From the NCBI GenBank assembly GCA_030674155.1, contig CM060342.1, positions 16,814,938 through 16,873,612 of the forward strand: DNA of 58,675 nt, in the 5' to 3' direction. A model generated the notes under the pieces. The model saw only the letters and a list, made by a program, of their open reading frames with translations. It ran no database searches and had not been told where the DNA came from. The position numbers and the translations under genes were made by a program. The first letter of the stretch is position 1. Every line of letters begins with the position of its first letter. Below, piece by piece: positions 11,501 through 23,630 of the stretch. This DNA is from Stramonita haemastoma. Lineage: Eukaryota > Mollusca > Gastropoda > Neogastropoda > Muricidae.

Positions 11501-12257
11501 AATGATAAGATTTCATTTATGAAAGTCTTTAAGGAATTTTAGAACACCCCTTTGTAGTTACAGGTGTGTGTGTGTGTGTTTCTAAGTAGGTGTTCAGGGT
11601 AGTTAGGAGGGAGGAGAGAAGAAAGAAATTTCTGTATAGTTTGGGGTAGTTTGGCTGATGGTTGGGAAGGGGGAGGGGAGGAGGGAGAAATTTTTGGATA
11701 GTTTGGGATAGTTTAGGTGGTGGTTGGGGGTGAGAGGGGGGGGGTGGAGAGGAGGGAGAAATTTCTGTATAGTTTGGGGGAGTTTAGCTGGAGGTGGGGT
11801 GGTGGTGGAGGTGTCTGGTTAGCAGTAACAGGTAGTTTAAGCTGGAGGAACTTTGAGTAGTTGTTCTGGTTAGCTTAACGGGGTAGGGAGAGAGAGAATT
11901 GTTCAGGGTAATTATAAGGAAGTGGGAAGCAGATTTTCTAGGCAGTACTTCATGGTAGTAACAGATAGGTAGATTCTGGGTAGCTGTACAAAGTTGGTTT
12001 AGGTGTTTTTGGGGGGGGGGGGGGGGGGATCAAAGCTTCTGGGTAATTATTCAGGGCGGTGTTAGGGTGGGGGGGGGGGGGAAGTTTGTGGTGAGTTTTT
12101 CAGGGTAGTTATTGATGAGAAGGGGGGGGGGAGAGGTGAGAAAAGTTTGGGGTGGGGACATTTGTGCATAGTGTTTTAGGGTAGCTGTTGAAGGGGTGGG
12201 GACATTTGTGCATAGTGTTTTAAGGTAACAGTTGGAAGGGGGGGGGGGATTTCTGCA
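11500..12257. repeat. degenerate G/T-rich satellite, copy 1
   Basis: Irregular tandem blocks of TTCTGGGTAGTTATTCAGGG, each followed by a G-rich GGGGGAGAGGAG spacer, on the plus strand. The block GGTAGTTATTGATGAGAAGG followed by a G run just left of array 1 looks like the precursor of the homogeneous minisatellite unit. No gene is seen. Confidence 0.7.
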
Positions 12258-15200
12258 TAGTGTTTTAAGGTAGCTGTTGATAGGGGGGGGGGGGGATAAG
12301 GTAGCTGTTGATAGGGGGGGATAAGGTAGCTGTTGATAGGGGGGGGATAAGGTAGCTGTTGATAGGGGGGGGGGATAAGGTAGCTGTTGATAGGGGGGGG
12401 GGGAATAAGGTAGCTGTTGATAGGGGGGGGGGGGGGGAATAAGGTAGCTGTTGATAGGGGGGGGGAATAAGGTAGCTGTTGATAGGGGGGGGGATAAGGT
12501 AGCTGTTGATAGGGGGGGGGGATAAGGTAGTGTTGATAGGGGGGGGGGAATAAGGTAGCTGTTGATAGGGGGGAATAAGGTAGCTGTTGATAGGGGGGGG
12601 GATAGGTAGCTGTTGATAGGGGGGGGGGAATAAGGTAGCTGTTGATAGGGGGGGGGGGATAAGGTAGCTGTTGATAGGGGGGGGGGGATAAGGTAGCTGT
12701 TGATAGGGGGGGGGGGGGAATAAGGTAGCTGTTGATAGGGGGGGGGGGGGATAAGGTAGCTGTTGATAGGGGGGGGGAATAAGGTAGCTGTTGATGGGGG
12801 GGGGGGGAATAAGGTAGCTGTGATAGGGGGGGGGGGAATAATGGTAGCTGTGATAGGGGGGGGGGATAAGGTAGCTGTTGATAGGGGGGGGGGGGGGCAT
12901 AAGGTAGCTGTTGATAGGGGGGGGATAAGGTAGCTGTTGATAGGGGGGGGGGGGATAAGGTAGCTGTTGATAGGGGGGGGGGAATAAGGTAGCTGTTGAT
13001 AGGGGGGGGGAATAAGGTAGCTGTGATAGGGGGGGGAATAAGGTAGCTGTTGATAGGGAGGGGGGGGGAATAAGGTAGCTGTTGATTAGGGGGGGGGGAA
13101 TAAGGTAGCTGTGATAGGGGGGGGATAAGGTAGCTGTTGATAGGGGGGGGGATAAGGTAGCCGTTGATAGGGGGGGGGGATAAGGTAGCTGTTGATAGGG
13201 GGGGGAGTAAGGTAGCTGTTGATAGGGGGGGGGGAATAAGGTAGCTGTTGATAGGGGGGGGGAATAAGGTAGCTGTTGATAGGGGGGGGGATAAGGTGCT
13301 GTTGATAGGGGGGGGGGATAAGGTGCTGTTGATAGGGGGGGGGGGGGGGGAATAAGGTAGCTGTTGATAGGGGGGAATAAGGTAGCTGTTGATAGGGGGG
13401 GATAAGGTAGCTGTTGATAGGGGGGGATAAGGTGCTGTTGATAGGGGGGGGGGGGGATAAGGTAGCTGTTGATAGGGGGGGGGGAATTAAGGTAGCTGTT
13501 GATAGGGGGGGGAATAAGGTAGCTGTTGATGAGGGGGGGGGGGGATAAGGTAGCTGTTTGATAGGGGGGGGGGGGGAATAAGGTAGCTGTTGATAGGGGG
13601 GGGATAAGGTAGCTGTTGATAGGGGGGGGGGGGGATAAGGTAGCTGTTGATAGGGGGGGGGAGGGATAAGGTAGCTGTTGATAGGGGGGGGGGATAAGGT
13701 AGCTGTTGATAGGGGGGGGGGATAAGGTAGCTGTTGATAGGGGGGGGGGGAATAAGGTAGCTGTTGATAGGGGGGGGGGATAAGGTAGCTGTTGATAGGG
13801 GGGGGATAAGGTAGCTGTTGATAGGGGGGGGATAAGGTAGCTGTTGATAGGGGGGGGATAAGGTAGCTGTTGATAGGGGGGGGATAAGGTAGCTGTTGAT
13901 AGGGGGGGGGGATAAGGTAGCTGTTGATAGGGGGGGGGGGATAAGGTAGCTGTTGATAGGGGGGGGAATAAGGTAGCTGTTGATAGGGGGGGGGGATAAG
14001 GTAGCTGTTGATAGGGGGGGGGATAAGGTGCTGTTGATAGGGGGGGGGATAAGGTAGCTGTTGATAGGGGGGGGGATAAGGTAGCTGTTGATAGGGGGGG
14101 GGGATAAGGTAGCTGTTGATAAGGGGGGGGGGATAAGGTAGCTGTTGATAGGGGGGGGGGGAATAAGGTAGCTGTTGATAGGGGGGGGGGGTAATAAGGT
14201 AGCTGTTGATAGGGGGGGGATAAGGTAGCTGTTGAAAGGGGGGATAAGGGTAGCTGTTGATAGGGGGGGGGATATAGGTAGCTGTTGATAGGGGGGATAA
14301 GGTAGCTGTTGATAGGGGGGGGGGGATAAGGTAGCTGTTGTAGGGGGGGGGGGAATAAGGTAGCTGTTGATAGGGGGGGGGGGAATAAGGTAGCTGTTGA
14401 TAGGGGGGGGGGAATAAGGTAGCTGTTGATAGGGGGGGGGGAATAAGGTAGCTGTTGATAGGGGGGGGAAAGGTAGCTGTTGATAGGGGGGGGGGATAAG
14501 GTAGCTGTTGATAGGGGGGGGGGGGAATAAGGTAGCTGTGATAGGGGGGGGAATAAGGTAGTGTTGTTTAGGGGGGGGGATAAGGTAGCTGTTGATAGGG
14601 GGGGGGATAAGGTAGCTGTTGATAGGGGGGGGGGAATAAGGTAGCTGTTGATAGGGGGGGGGGATAAGGTAGCTGTTGATAGGGGGGGGAATAAGGTAGC
14701 TGTTGATAGGGGGGGGGGATAAGGTAGCTGTTGATAGGGGGGGGGGATAAGGTAGCTGTTGATAGGGGGGGGAATAAGGTAGCTGTTGATAGGGGGGGGG
14801 AATAATAGCTGTTGATAGGGGGGGGGGGATAAGGTAGCTGTTGATAGGGGGGGGGAATAATTAGCTGTTGATAGGGGGGGGGGATAAGGTAGTGTTGATA
14901 GGGGGGGAATTAAGGTAGCTGTGTAGGGGGGAATAAGGTAGCTGTTGATAGGGGGGGGGAATAAGGTAGCTGTTGATAGGGGGGGATAAGGTAGCTGTTG
15001 ATAGGGGGGGGGAAAGGTAGCTGTTGATAGGGGGGGGGGGGAAGGTAGCTGTTGATAGGGGGGGGGGAATAGGTAGTTTGATAGGGGGGGGGTAAGGTGC
15101 TGGATAGGGGGGAATAAGGTAGTGTTTGGGGGGGGAAAGGTAGCTGTTGATAGGGGGGGTAAGGTAGCTGTTGATAGGGGGGGGGGGGATAAGGTAGCTT

Positions 15201-16075
15201 TTGTGGGGGGGGAAAAGGTAGCTGTTGATAGGGGGGGGGGATAAGGTAGTGTTGATAGGGGGGGGGGAATAAGGTAGCTGTTGAAGGGGGGGGGAATAAG
15301 GTAGCTGTTGATAGGGGGGGGAATAGGTAGCTGTTGATAGGGGGGGGGGATAAGGTAGCTGTGATGGGGGGGGGGGGAATAAGGTAGCTGTTGATAGGGG
15401 GGGGATAAGGTAGCTGTTGATAGGGGGGGATAGGTAGCTGTGATAGGGGGGGGGGATAAGGTAGCTGTTGATAGGGGGGGGGAATAAGGTAGCTGTTGAT
15501 AGGGGGGGGGGAATAAGGTAGCTGTTGATAGGGGGGGGGATAAGGTAGCTGTTGATAGGGGGGGGGGATAAGTAGCTGTTGATAGGGGGGGGGGATAAGG
15601 TAGTGTTGATAGGGGGGGGGATAGGTAGCTGTTGATAGGGGGGAATAAGGTAGCTGTTGATAGGGGGGAAAGGTAGCTGTTGATAGGGGGGAATAGTAGC
15701 TGTTGATAGGGGGGGGGGGTAAGGTAGCTGTTGATAGGGGGGGGGGAATAAGGTAGCTGTTGATAGGGGGGGGGGATAAGGTAGTGTTGATAGGGGGGGG
15801 GGGGGAAAGGTAGCTGTTGATAGGGGGGGGGAAAAGGTAGCTGTATTAGGGGGGGATAAGGTAGCTGTTGATAGGGGGGGGATAAGGTAGCTGTTGATAG
15901 GGGGGGGGGATAAGGTAGCTGTTGATAGGGGGGGGGGAATAGGTAGTGTTGATAGGGGGGGGATAAGGTAGCTGTTGATAGGGGGGGGATAAGGTAGCTG
16001 TTGTGGGGGGGGGATAAGGTAGCTGTGATAGGGGGGAAATAAGGTAGCTGTTGATAGGGGGGGGATAAGGAGCTG
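12258..16075. repeat. G-run minisatellite array 1 (about 26-30 bp unit)
   Basis: Well over 100 tandem units of ATAAGGTAGCTGTTGATA followed by a run of 5-18 G. The constant part is well kept up to about 14,900. Towards the gap, units increasingly lose bases (for example AGGTGCTGGATAGG and GTAGTGTTTGG), as expected of poor consensus at a contig end. Many units read AATAAGG instead of ATAAGG, a variant nearly absent from the second array. On the minus strand the unit has no stop codon in any of the three frames, so the very long open frames here are a by-product of the repeat. Confidence 0.97.
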
Positions 16076-16175
16076 NNNNNNNNNNNNNNNNNNNNNNNNN
16101 NNNNNNNNNNNNNNNNNNNNNNNNNNNNNNNNNNNNNNNNNNNNNNNNNNNNNNNNNNNNNNNNNNNNNNNNNNN
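16076..16175. other. assembly gap, 100 N
   Basis: Exactly 100 N, the conventional length for a gap of unknown size. The left side ends inside a minisatellite and the right side starts inside sequence homologous to about 4015. Confidence 1.
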
Positions 16176-16734
16176 TTGACATAAGCAAGACTGCTAGAAG
16201 TAAATATGGCTTCCGATAAAATTTAGAAGGAATATAATGACCTTTGCCTGAGATCAAGAATGACTGGACAGTAGAGAAAAATATGAACTTCATCTTCAAT
16301 ATCTTTTGTACACAATGGGCATACTAAATTATTATCATTCTTTTTATAATGGTTAATGTATTGTCATATCTGTAATTCCAAATCTAAGCATCCTTTTTAA
16401 AAAAAAAAAAGAATTTTTTTTTATGTAAGCATCGTTGAGCAACGCTTTACATGTTTATCAATATTCAGCGACAAATAGAGTTCATACTTTCTACATGTTT
16501 TAATTGTTCTATATAATGAAAAATCTTGCACTTCTGGGTGTTACTTATATTCCGTGTCAGCAGTCGATCCATTGGTTCAGTCCTCATCCTTGACACAACA
16601 GGATTTGCAAGGAGAAGAGTGTTTGCCTTTCCCAGCTGAAATCAAAACAAAGTTTTCATCATATATGCCAAAGTCACATGAATCTTTTTTTAATATTTTT
16701 TTTTTATCAATGGTCTATGTACTTGAAGGCTTTT

Positions 16735-17660
16735 CAGAAAGAAGGAGGGTGTCAGGACAGTTAAGGCGTTCACCTGCCCAACGTGAGGTTCTGGGTTCAA
16801 TTCCTAGCCTTTACTTTCTTCTCGGTTTGACCAAAATATAATCAAACTGAATGTCAGTCCTTTGGGTGAGACTATAAACCAAGGCCCCATATGCAAATAC
16901 ACACAGAACATCTAGTGAACATATTAAAAATTTGTTCCACCTTTTGGAAGAGCAGGCTATTTTATGCCAGTACTGAGTAGGAATAAATGACAAAAAAAAC
17001 CAAAAAACGCATGCACACCATCCCTGATGCCAGAATATATGTAAATAAATTAGGGGGGGGGCTGAATATGTAAAAATCTCACCCTTGGTAAACCTCAAGA
17101 GCTCTAGCATAGGAACTTAAAAAAAAAAATTATATTTTATATATATATATATTTTTTTATAGTCTTTTCAGTAGATGTAAATTGAACCTTACCATTTGAG
17201 GGGATTTTTGCCCTGGAATTAACATATGTACTGAATTCACTCCCCTGAAAGACTTTAGGATGAGACTTTAATATATATTTTATTAGTATTATTATTATTT
17301 TCTTTTTTGCTTTAGGATGAGACGATAAACTGAGGTGTCCAGTGTGTGAACGCACGCAGAACATCCTGCAAGCATGTTAAAACCAGTTCTGCCTTTTGCA
17401 TGCCAGAAGAAACGGATGACAAAACAAAACACAAAAAACCCAGCATGCATACTGGTAGTGTATCTAGACATCATCCCTCAAAGTTAGAATATGGCCACCT
17501 TAATGGTGGGTAATACTGATATATGGAATTTTGTGTAGTGTTGAATCTTGTAAAACAAAAAAAAAAATTGTTCGGGTTCAAAACATTCACAAACTCTTAC
17601 ATATGCCAAACCTCACCATTAGTAGACCTTAGAGCTCTAGCCTAGGAAGGAAAATAAAGA
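16735..17660 (+). mobile_element. SINE-A pair, copy-2 counterpart of 4850-5560
   Basis: Same order as in copy 1, with an extra AT-rich stretch (TATATATATA, AATATTATTATTATT-type) at about 17115-17310 and a TGTGTAGTGTTGAATCTTG remnant of the TATAGCGCT element near 17520. Confidence 0.7.
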
Positions 17661-17734
17661 CAAATATCTGCTGTAAATCAGTAAAATTCATGAGTGTTGC
17701 TTGTTGAAAGATTAGGATTTAAGGGGGGGGAAGA

Positions 17735-18110
17735 GCCGAGACAGCCTAGTGGTTAGAACATTGAGCTTGTGATCTGACGGTCCTGGTTCAAGTCACCATC
17801 CAGGCATCCATTCAAGGGGATTTTCCTCCTGAAGTTAACATCAATGCTGACTCCACTCCCTTTTAAGTCTACAGTTGAGACTATAGACCGAGGCCCCATG
17901 CATGAATGCACGTACATCTTGTGCACATGTAAAAACCTGTTCCTCCTTTTGGAAAATAAGCTATTGTGTGGTGGTAGGAAGGGATGGCAAAATTTTTAAA
18001 AATGCACACACACTGGTGGTGTGTTTAGATATCTCTGTGAAGTGGGAATGGTATGAAGTTTTTCATGGTTTTGCATATATACAACCATTTTGCCTACTAT
18101 TAAGATAGCC
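17735..18110 (+). mobile_element. SINE-A, copy-2 counterpart of 5668-6060
   Basis: The head GACAGCCTAGTGGTTAGAAC, body and degraded tail 1 match copy 1 with scattered substitutions. Confidence 0.75.
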
Positions 18111-18207
18111 GCATTCTGACTTAAGGTACTATTTTGTGACGTAATTTGTTTCATTTTGTTTAGGTTTGAAATTCACAATGAATGGTACGTGTTTCTGTTT
18201 GTTTCAG

Positions 18208-18244
18208 GATACGGGCGGGCTCAGGCACAGGGTGCTGGTTCTGA
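18208..18244 (+). CDS. candidate terminal exon, duplicate in copy 2
   Basis: Same acceptor and same 37 bases as 6138-6174. If the large duplication is an assembly artefact, this is the other allele of that exon. Confidence 0.2.
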
Positions 18245-18995
18245 GGGCACTGGCTGTTCTGCAAGGATTCAAGTTCTTTTTATTCTGTGATTTGTTTTTG
18301 TTGTGTATTTTTCTACAAATGTGACGCTCCACCACAAACTGAGTCGCATTGCGCCAAAGACTAGTTTTTAAGTGTTTAAAAATTATTTATTTATTTATTT
18401 ATTTTTAAAAGTTAGGTGTTAATATGTTGTTAATTAATCTGCAATGAAAAGGCTTTTCAGCACAGAAAACAGACTGAAAACCAGACAATTCTATGAACAG
18501 TTATCGCAAATTGAAATAATAGACTGCAGAAAGTGACAAAATAAGAAATTGACAAGTTTTTCACTATAATAGGACAGTCCCTAAATCGGAAATATCTGCT
18601 GGGACTTTAATCTAATCACAACCACCACCATAATAGGTGGTCAAAATGAAAGCTTGTGTGCTATCAAATATATTTTTAAAGAAAAAAAAAAAAAGCAGCA
18701 AAATTATGCCTTGATACTTCAGTACAAGGTAGAAGAAAGGCTATGGCTTAATGATCAATCAAAATAAAAAAACCTGAATCCCACCAGCCTAAAATGGCTC
18801 CTAGCGAAAAAGTGGGCCAGGTGTGAAGCGACTCATTCCGTGGTCGAGCGTCAGAAATGGCAGGGGAATCAGAGGGGTTGAGGCAAGGTCAGGTAAGTTT
18901 TCCAGGTTGCGGAGATGGCGTCCAGTCTGAAATGATGGTTTGGCAGGTAAGTTGTAGACTAGTGTTGTGGGTGTTTGTGTGAGTGTATGTAAGTT

Positions 18996-20510
18996 CAGTG
19001 TTGATTCTAGGGTGCGCCCTTGCGGGATTTCTGCATTTTTTTCAACTTTGCCGCAAAATAATGTGACCAGTGTGCCCTAACGGACGCAAAAAAACTGTGA
19101 AAAGCGCATATTAGAACAAACAGTGCGCCCTCGTAACTGCCGTTTGTATGATTTCAAAATAACGCTACATGCGTTTGTCATTACGTTGATACCCCAGGGA
19201 CAGCAAGATGCACTGATTGGCGCCTACAGTCGTCACAATCATCACAAAACGGCTGGTCTGACGTCAATTCACTACTTATTTACGTCATTACGCCATTTTC
19301 AACAGAGCCTTGCACGCCTGAAACAAGTGACGTCATTGTGACATGAACAATGACATAGATCGTAAAGGAAATAGCAGAAGCCGCTGAGTCCCAGCAGGGT
19401 TCAAAGCTGGCAGACCAAAGAGTTTTCCAGGCGGTTTTTCAGATCTGGCTTGACAAGTAGCCCTGGCTTGAGAAGAATGATGACGGCATAGGGTAGACTA
19501 TCGGGTGTGTATCAAAAATGACTTTGACCCCCCCCCTCTCTCTCTCTCTCTGTATGGGAGGGAAAAAAAGACTTTGATATTGGATTTCACCTCTCTTCTC
19601 ATCTAGATTTAAATCTCTCTCCAACAGAAAACCTCTCTCTCTCTCATGGGGAGGGGGGGAGGGGCAAGACTTTGATATTGGCGTTCATCTCTTCTCATCT
19701 AGATCTTTCTCCCTCTATCTAACTCTGAAAGCGGAAATACTAAATTGACTTAGACCCCCCCCCCCTGTCTCTCTCTCTCTGTGCCATATGGGAGGAAAAG
19801 ATAAGACTTTGATATTGGCTTTAACCCCCTTTCTTATCTAGATCTAAATCTGGTTCTCCCTCCAACTGATTGGAAATATAAAATTGACTTTTGACATCCC
19901 TCCCTTCCCCCCCTCCCCCATCTCACTCTCTCTCTCATATGGTAAGGGGGGGGGGGGGGGGGTTAAGACTGATTTTGGCTCTTGCCTCTTTTTTCATCTA
20001 GATCGAGCTCTCACTCCAACTCAGAATGTGGAAATACAAATTTGACTTTGACTCTCTCTCTCTCCTTCCCTCCCTCCCCTCCTTTGTCTCTCTGTCTGTG
20101 TCTCTCTTGTATACAAATAATGCATCTCCTGTATCTAAGTAGTATGTATCCCTCCACATCTGAATGTACCACAATCTGGAAATAAAACTTTAACCCCCCT
20201 CCTTCTCCCCCCCCCTCTCTCTCCCTCTCTCTTACTTTCTTGTGTCAGAAAGTCATTCTACAGACTAGCTGCAATATTAAGGTGTATTATATTTAATCCT
20301 GTCTGCCTACATACTGTCCTGTTTGTTTTGTCTCCCGTCCTTGGAAAATTGCAGAAATTAGAGAAGTAATGGTATGAGCAAATACTACTTAATACTTGTC
20401 CACTTTTCTATGAAGGGAAAAAGGGGGGGGGGGGGGGGGGCAAATGCCCCCTTTTTTTCATTTTAGGGGGCCCTTGGGCCCCCTTTTTTGAAATCCTAGA
20501 ATCAACACTT
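18996..20510. mobile_element. non-autonomous TIR DNA element, copy 2
   Basis: Same element in the duplicated block, with the left terminus CAGTGTTGATTCTAGG intact and the right end altered to AATCAACACTTTTAAG. The internal satellite and the CAAATGCCCCCTTTTTTTCA segment are conserved with homopolymer-length changes. Confidence 0.76.
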
Positions 20511-20686
20511 TTAAGTTTCAAAAGTTTTTGTTGGTTTTTTTGTTCCAAGGGTTATTGAGGGAAGTTGTAGACAAGAGTGTGTGAGTGTGAAATTAGTTTC
20601 TAGGTAGTTATTTAGGGTAGTTATTCAGGTGCGTGTATGGTTGTGAGATGAGTTTGGGGGTATTTGTTCAGGTAACCACAGGCATA

Positions 20687-20717
<31 letters not shown>

Positions 20718-21049
20718 AGAGCGAGTGATAAGTTTCAAGGTATGGTTTCAGGTATGAGGGATGTTCTAAAAATTTCTTAAAGACTGCAGGTTTCTAACAA
20801 TATGACATTGAAACAATATCATCATCAGCATTGAAACAATATCAAGTCATCAACATTGAAACAATATTAAGTAAATATCAAGTCATCAACATTGAAACAA
20901 TATCAAGTCATCAACATTGAAACAATATCAAGTCATCAAAGAAAAGCCTCTCACCAAAATGGACGGTGAAAAGAAGAGGAACATACAAATGCGGTAGAAT
21001 GCATAGAAGAGAACTGGGCTGAACAACAGTAAGGAAAACAAGTCCTTCA

Positions 21050-21600
21050 AAAGTCAAAGTTGAAAACCAAAATGATGACCAGCAACATCAATGGCCTTGG
21101 CATCAACATGGAAAATGATGGTGAGAAATTTGAAACGGTCCATTGGTTTGAAACACTAGAACTAAGAAGTGATTGTTGCACACACAGAATCAAAGCCAGA
21201 AATTCTCCCCAGGACTGCACAGACTGTAACAGCACTGACACAGCTGAAGACCATGATGGAAACATCACGCTCAGCTCAAAGATCAGACTGATGCACTTCC
21301 TTGGTTATCTCGCTATTCCTGTATGCCTGTGAGTCTGGAATGGGACTTTGACAGCAGAACACCGGGAGAAGAGGACACATGGAGATGAGAGGATATCTCC
21401 TGCAAAGGTCATATTACCAACAACAAAGAAGTACGGAAAAGAACGAGGCAAGCTATCTGGCCCTATCAGCACCTCCTGACAAAAAAAAAGGGGACCTCCT
21501 GACAATTGTGAAGAGATAAAAACTGTACTGGCACATTTCTTGATCAAAACGGCTTGCCAAGACTTGTCTTCAGGATTTGTACAGAGTTTTGGAAGTCCCC
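21050..21600 (+). pseudogene. non-LTR retrotransposon relic, copy 2
   Basis: Reads KMMTSNINGLGINMENDGEK, then DGNITLSSKIRLMHFLGYLA, then LYACES-like and GTLTAEHREKR fragments in shifting frames. It retains a few more bases of the element than copy 1, between SSKIRLM and the TLTAE block. Confidence 0.75.
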
Positions 21601-22077
21601 CCAAAAAAAAGTCGGGGGGGAAAATGGAAAACTCCTTATCATATCTGGAAATGTTCGGAACAATCAGTTTGGGCATGTAGAGTATGGACAATCAGTTTGG
21701 GCATGTAGAGTGGACAATCAGTTTGGGCATGTAGATTATAGAAATGTCCTAAAAAGTTTACCCGATATTTTCAAGAGTAGGTGAATATAAGATGAAACTA
21801 CAGATTTTGTAGTGAAAATAAAATCAAAACTGAAAGTGGAAACATGATTGCTATCTCCTTTAGTACTGTAGAGATTGACAAATTGAGCAGATCAGAGTTA
21901 TCTCCATTCTAGGGGGGGGGCAGGATCTCCCAGTGTTTAGCGTTTTCAGGGGCCAGCACCCCTGAAGTCAAGGAGACCTTGCCATATGTAATGGAATGTA
22001 AAGTATTTGCTGTAACTTCAAAAAAGGACTAAAAGTAGCTGATTTTTTAAATGAAAGTTTGAAAGATAATCTTTTTT

Positions 22078-22175
22078 GGGAATCAGAATCAGAAATTATT
22101 TATTGCCATTAAAGTCACATGGACTTATTGACACAACAAAATAAACTCGACATAATTGGGATGACAGCTCAGGGC
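22078..22175. mobile_element. insertion present only in copy 2
   Basis: AATCAGAATCAGAAATTATT, then TATTGCCATTAAAGTCACAT and GGACTTATTGACACAAC lie between AAAGATAATCTTTTTTGGG and CAACGCCACTGTG. Copy 1 runs directly from AAAAATATTCC to CAAAGCCACTGTG at 10330-10352. It resembles the 3' end of a retroposon; the class is not identified. Confidence 0.65.
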
Positions 22176-22184
22176 AACGCCACT

Positions 22185-23035
22185 GTGAGTTATTGGTACA
22201 GTGAAATCAAGCAGGGTAGATGAAGCCTTGAACATAACTAGGTCGGTCTATCACAGCCAGGACCCCAGAAAACATCCGTCCTGTGGAGCAAACTAGAAGA
22301 GAAGATCCCTGAATCAACAGCCAGACAGATTCAAGATGTCCTGGCCACTGGAAGCTCTACAGTTGAAAAGACCTGGCACGAACATGCTGGGGTAAGTTTG
22401 TGATGCACCTGGAGGGTACCACATAAACTCTGTGATAAGGGGAAGAAAGCAGTAGACAGGTGTCAGAAAATCCTTGAGACAGTTAACAACGGACACTGCC
22501 ATCTGACTTGGAAAGTTAAGTAGAAATGAAACCTGGATTAAAAATTTTTTTTTTTAAACGTACGACAGTTCTCAGTGTGGGAGTTTCAAGGTGACCCCCC
22601 TCCTGCCAAACTGAAAAGAACTTGAAGCACAAGAAAATGAATGGTTTTGTCTTTCAAGGGCAGATAGGGCATGTAGCCACTGTGGCTCTTTGAGGATAGG
22701 CATAGCACAGTCACTTTGGACTGGCTTCTTCACCACGGCTCACCAAAAATGTTCCAAGGCTTGATACGGGCGCCATCCATGTAGCAGTCTATCATGACAA
22801 AACAACCTTCATATCAATGCCACCTTCACAGAGAGAGAGAGAGCTACCTCCTGGCTTCAGAGAGAGTGCTGCTGTTGTCTCGTCTGCCTTCAGACCGCTG
22901 CCCATGTGACTACTACTTCTTCCCTCAGTGAGTCGGTCAAGAAACATCTGCAGGGACCAAGGTTCAAAACCCATGAAGTCTGACTGAGCAATCACAAAGG
23001 TGGTAGACAAAGTGCTAAGTTAAAGGATGCCAGAC
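22185..23035 (+). pseudogene. mariner transposase relic, copy 2
   Basis: The same decayed transposase as copy 1, with different point changes (for example ATGSSTVEKTWHEH-like text) and a GA expansion near 22840. Confidence 0.8.
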
Positions 23036-23124
23036 TTGGATAAACTGAGGATGGTCAGTTGTATATATATATATATATATCAGCTCCTGGAGAGTTCTTT
23101 CAGAAAATGACCGGACTGAATGAG

Positions 23125-23300
23125 TGATTTTGCGCACACGTTAAATCCTGTTCCACACTTTTCATAAGAGTAGGCCACTGTGTGCCGGTGGGAACAGATA
23201 AGATTTACAAAAACTGCATACACATAGGGACTGGATGTAAAAAAGCACATGAGTGCTTATTCCATTATCCTTGATATTTATAAAAGAATAAATAAATATA
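23125..23300 (+). mobile_element. SINE-A tail 2, 5'-truncated, copy 2
   Basis: Same fragment as 11310-11500, ending AAAGAATAAATAAATATAAA. Confidence 0.8.
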
Positions 23301-23399
23301 AAAGAATTAAATTTTTTTAAAAAAAATGATAATATAGGATTTCATTTCTGAAAGTCTTTAAGGAATTTAAGAACACCCCTTTTGTAGTTATAGGTTGTG

Positions 23400-23586
23400 T
23401 TTGTGTGTGTGTATGTGTGTGTGTTCAGGCTAGTTAGGGGGGAGGAGAGGAGGGAGAAATTTCTGTATAGTTTGGGGTAGTTTAGCTGGTGGTTGGGTAA
23501 GGGGGGGGGGGGGGGGGGGTCTGGTTAGCAGTAACAAGTAGTTTAGGTTAGAGGAACTTTCTGAGTAGTTGTTCTGGGTAGCTTAA

Positions 23587-23630
<44 letters not shown>

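Larger units (their letters stand above)
4015..16075. repeat. large collinear duplication, copy 1 (ends at assembly gap)
   Basis: Copy 1 of a block of about 12 kb. In order it holds a 63-bp repeat array, SINE-A copies, a 1.5-kb TIR element, a 25-bp array, a non-LTR relic, a 40-bp array, a mariner relic, a SINE-A tail, degenerate G/T-rich satellite and a G-run minisatellite. The same order recurs after the gap. Anchor pairs are 4021/16196, 6781/18846 and 11221/23027. Differences are SNPs, small indels, array copy number and a few insertions. Confidence 0.92.

Noticed and set aside
12265..16299. A very long open frame (over 1,300 codons) on the minus strand, rich in PPPYQQLPY-like repeats
   Set aside because: The minisatellite unit contains no stop in any of the three minus frames, so length is guaranteed by the repeat. 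The frame hops between YQQLPY, INSYLI and STATL readings as G-run lengths change and runs across the N gap. No start context, composition or splice evidence supports coding.
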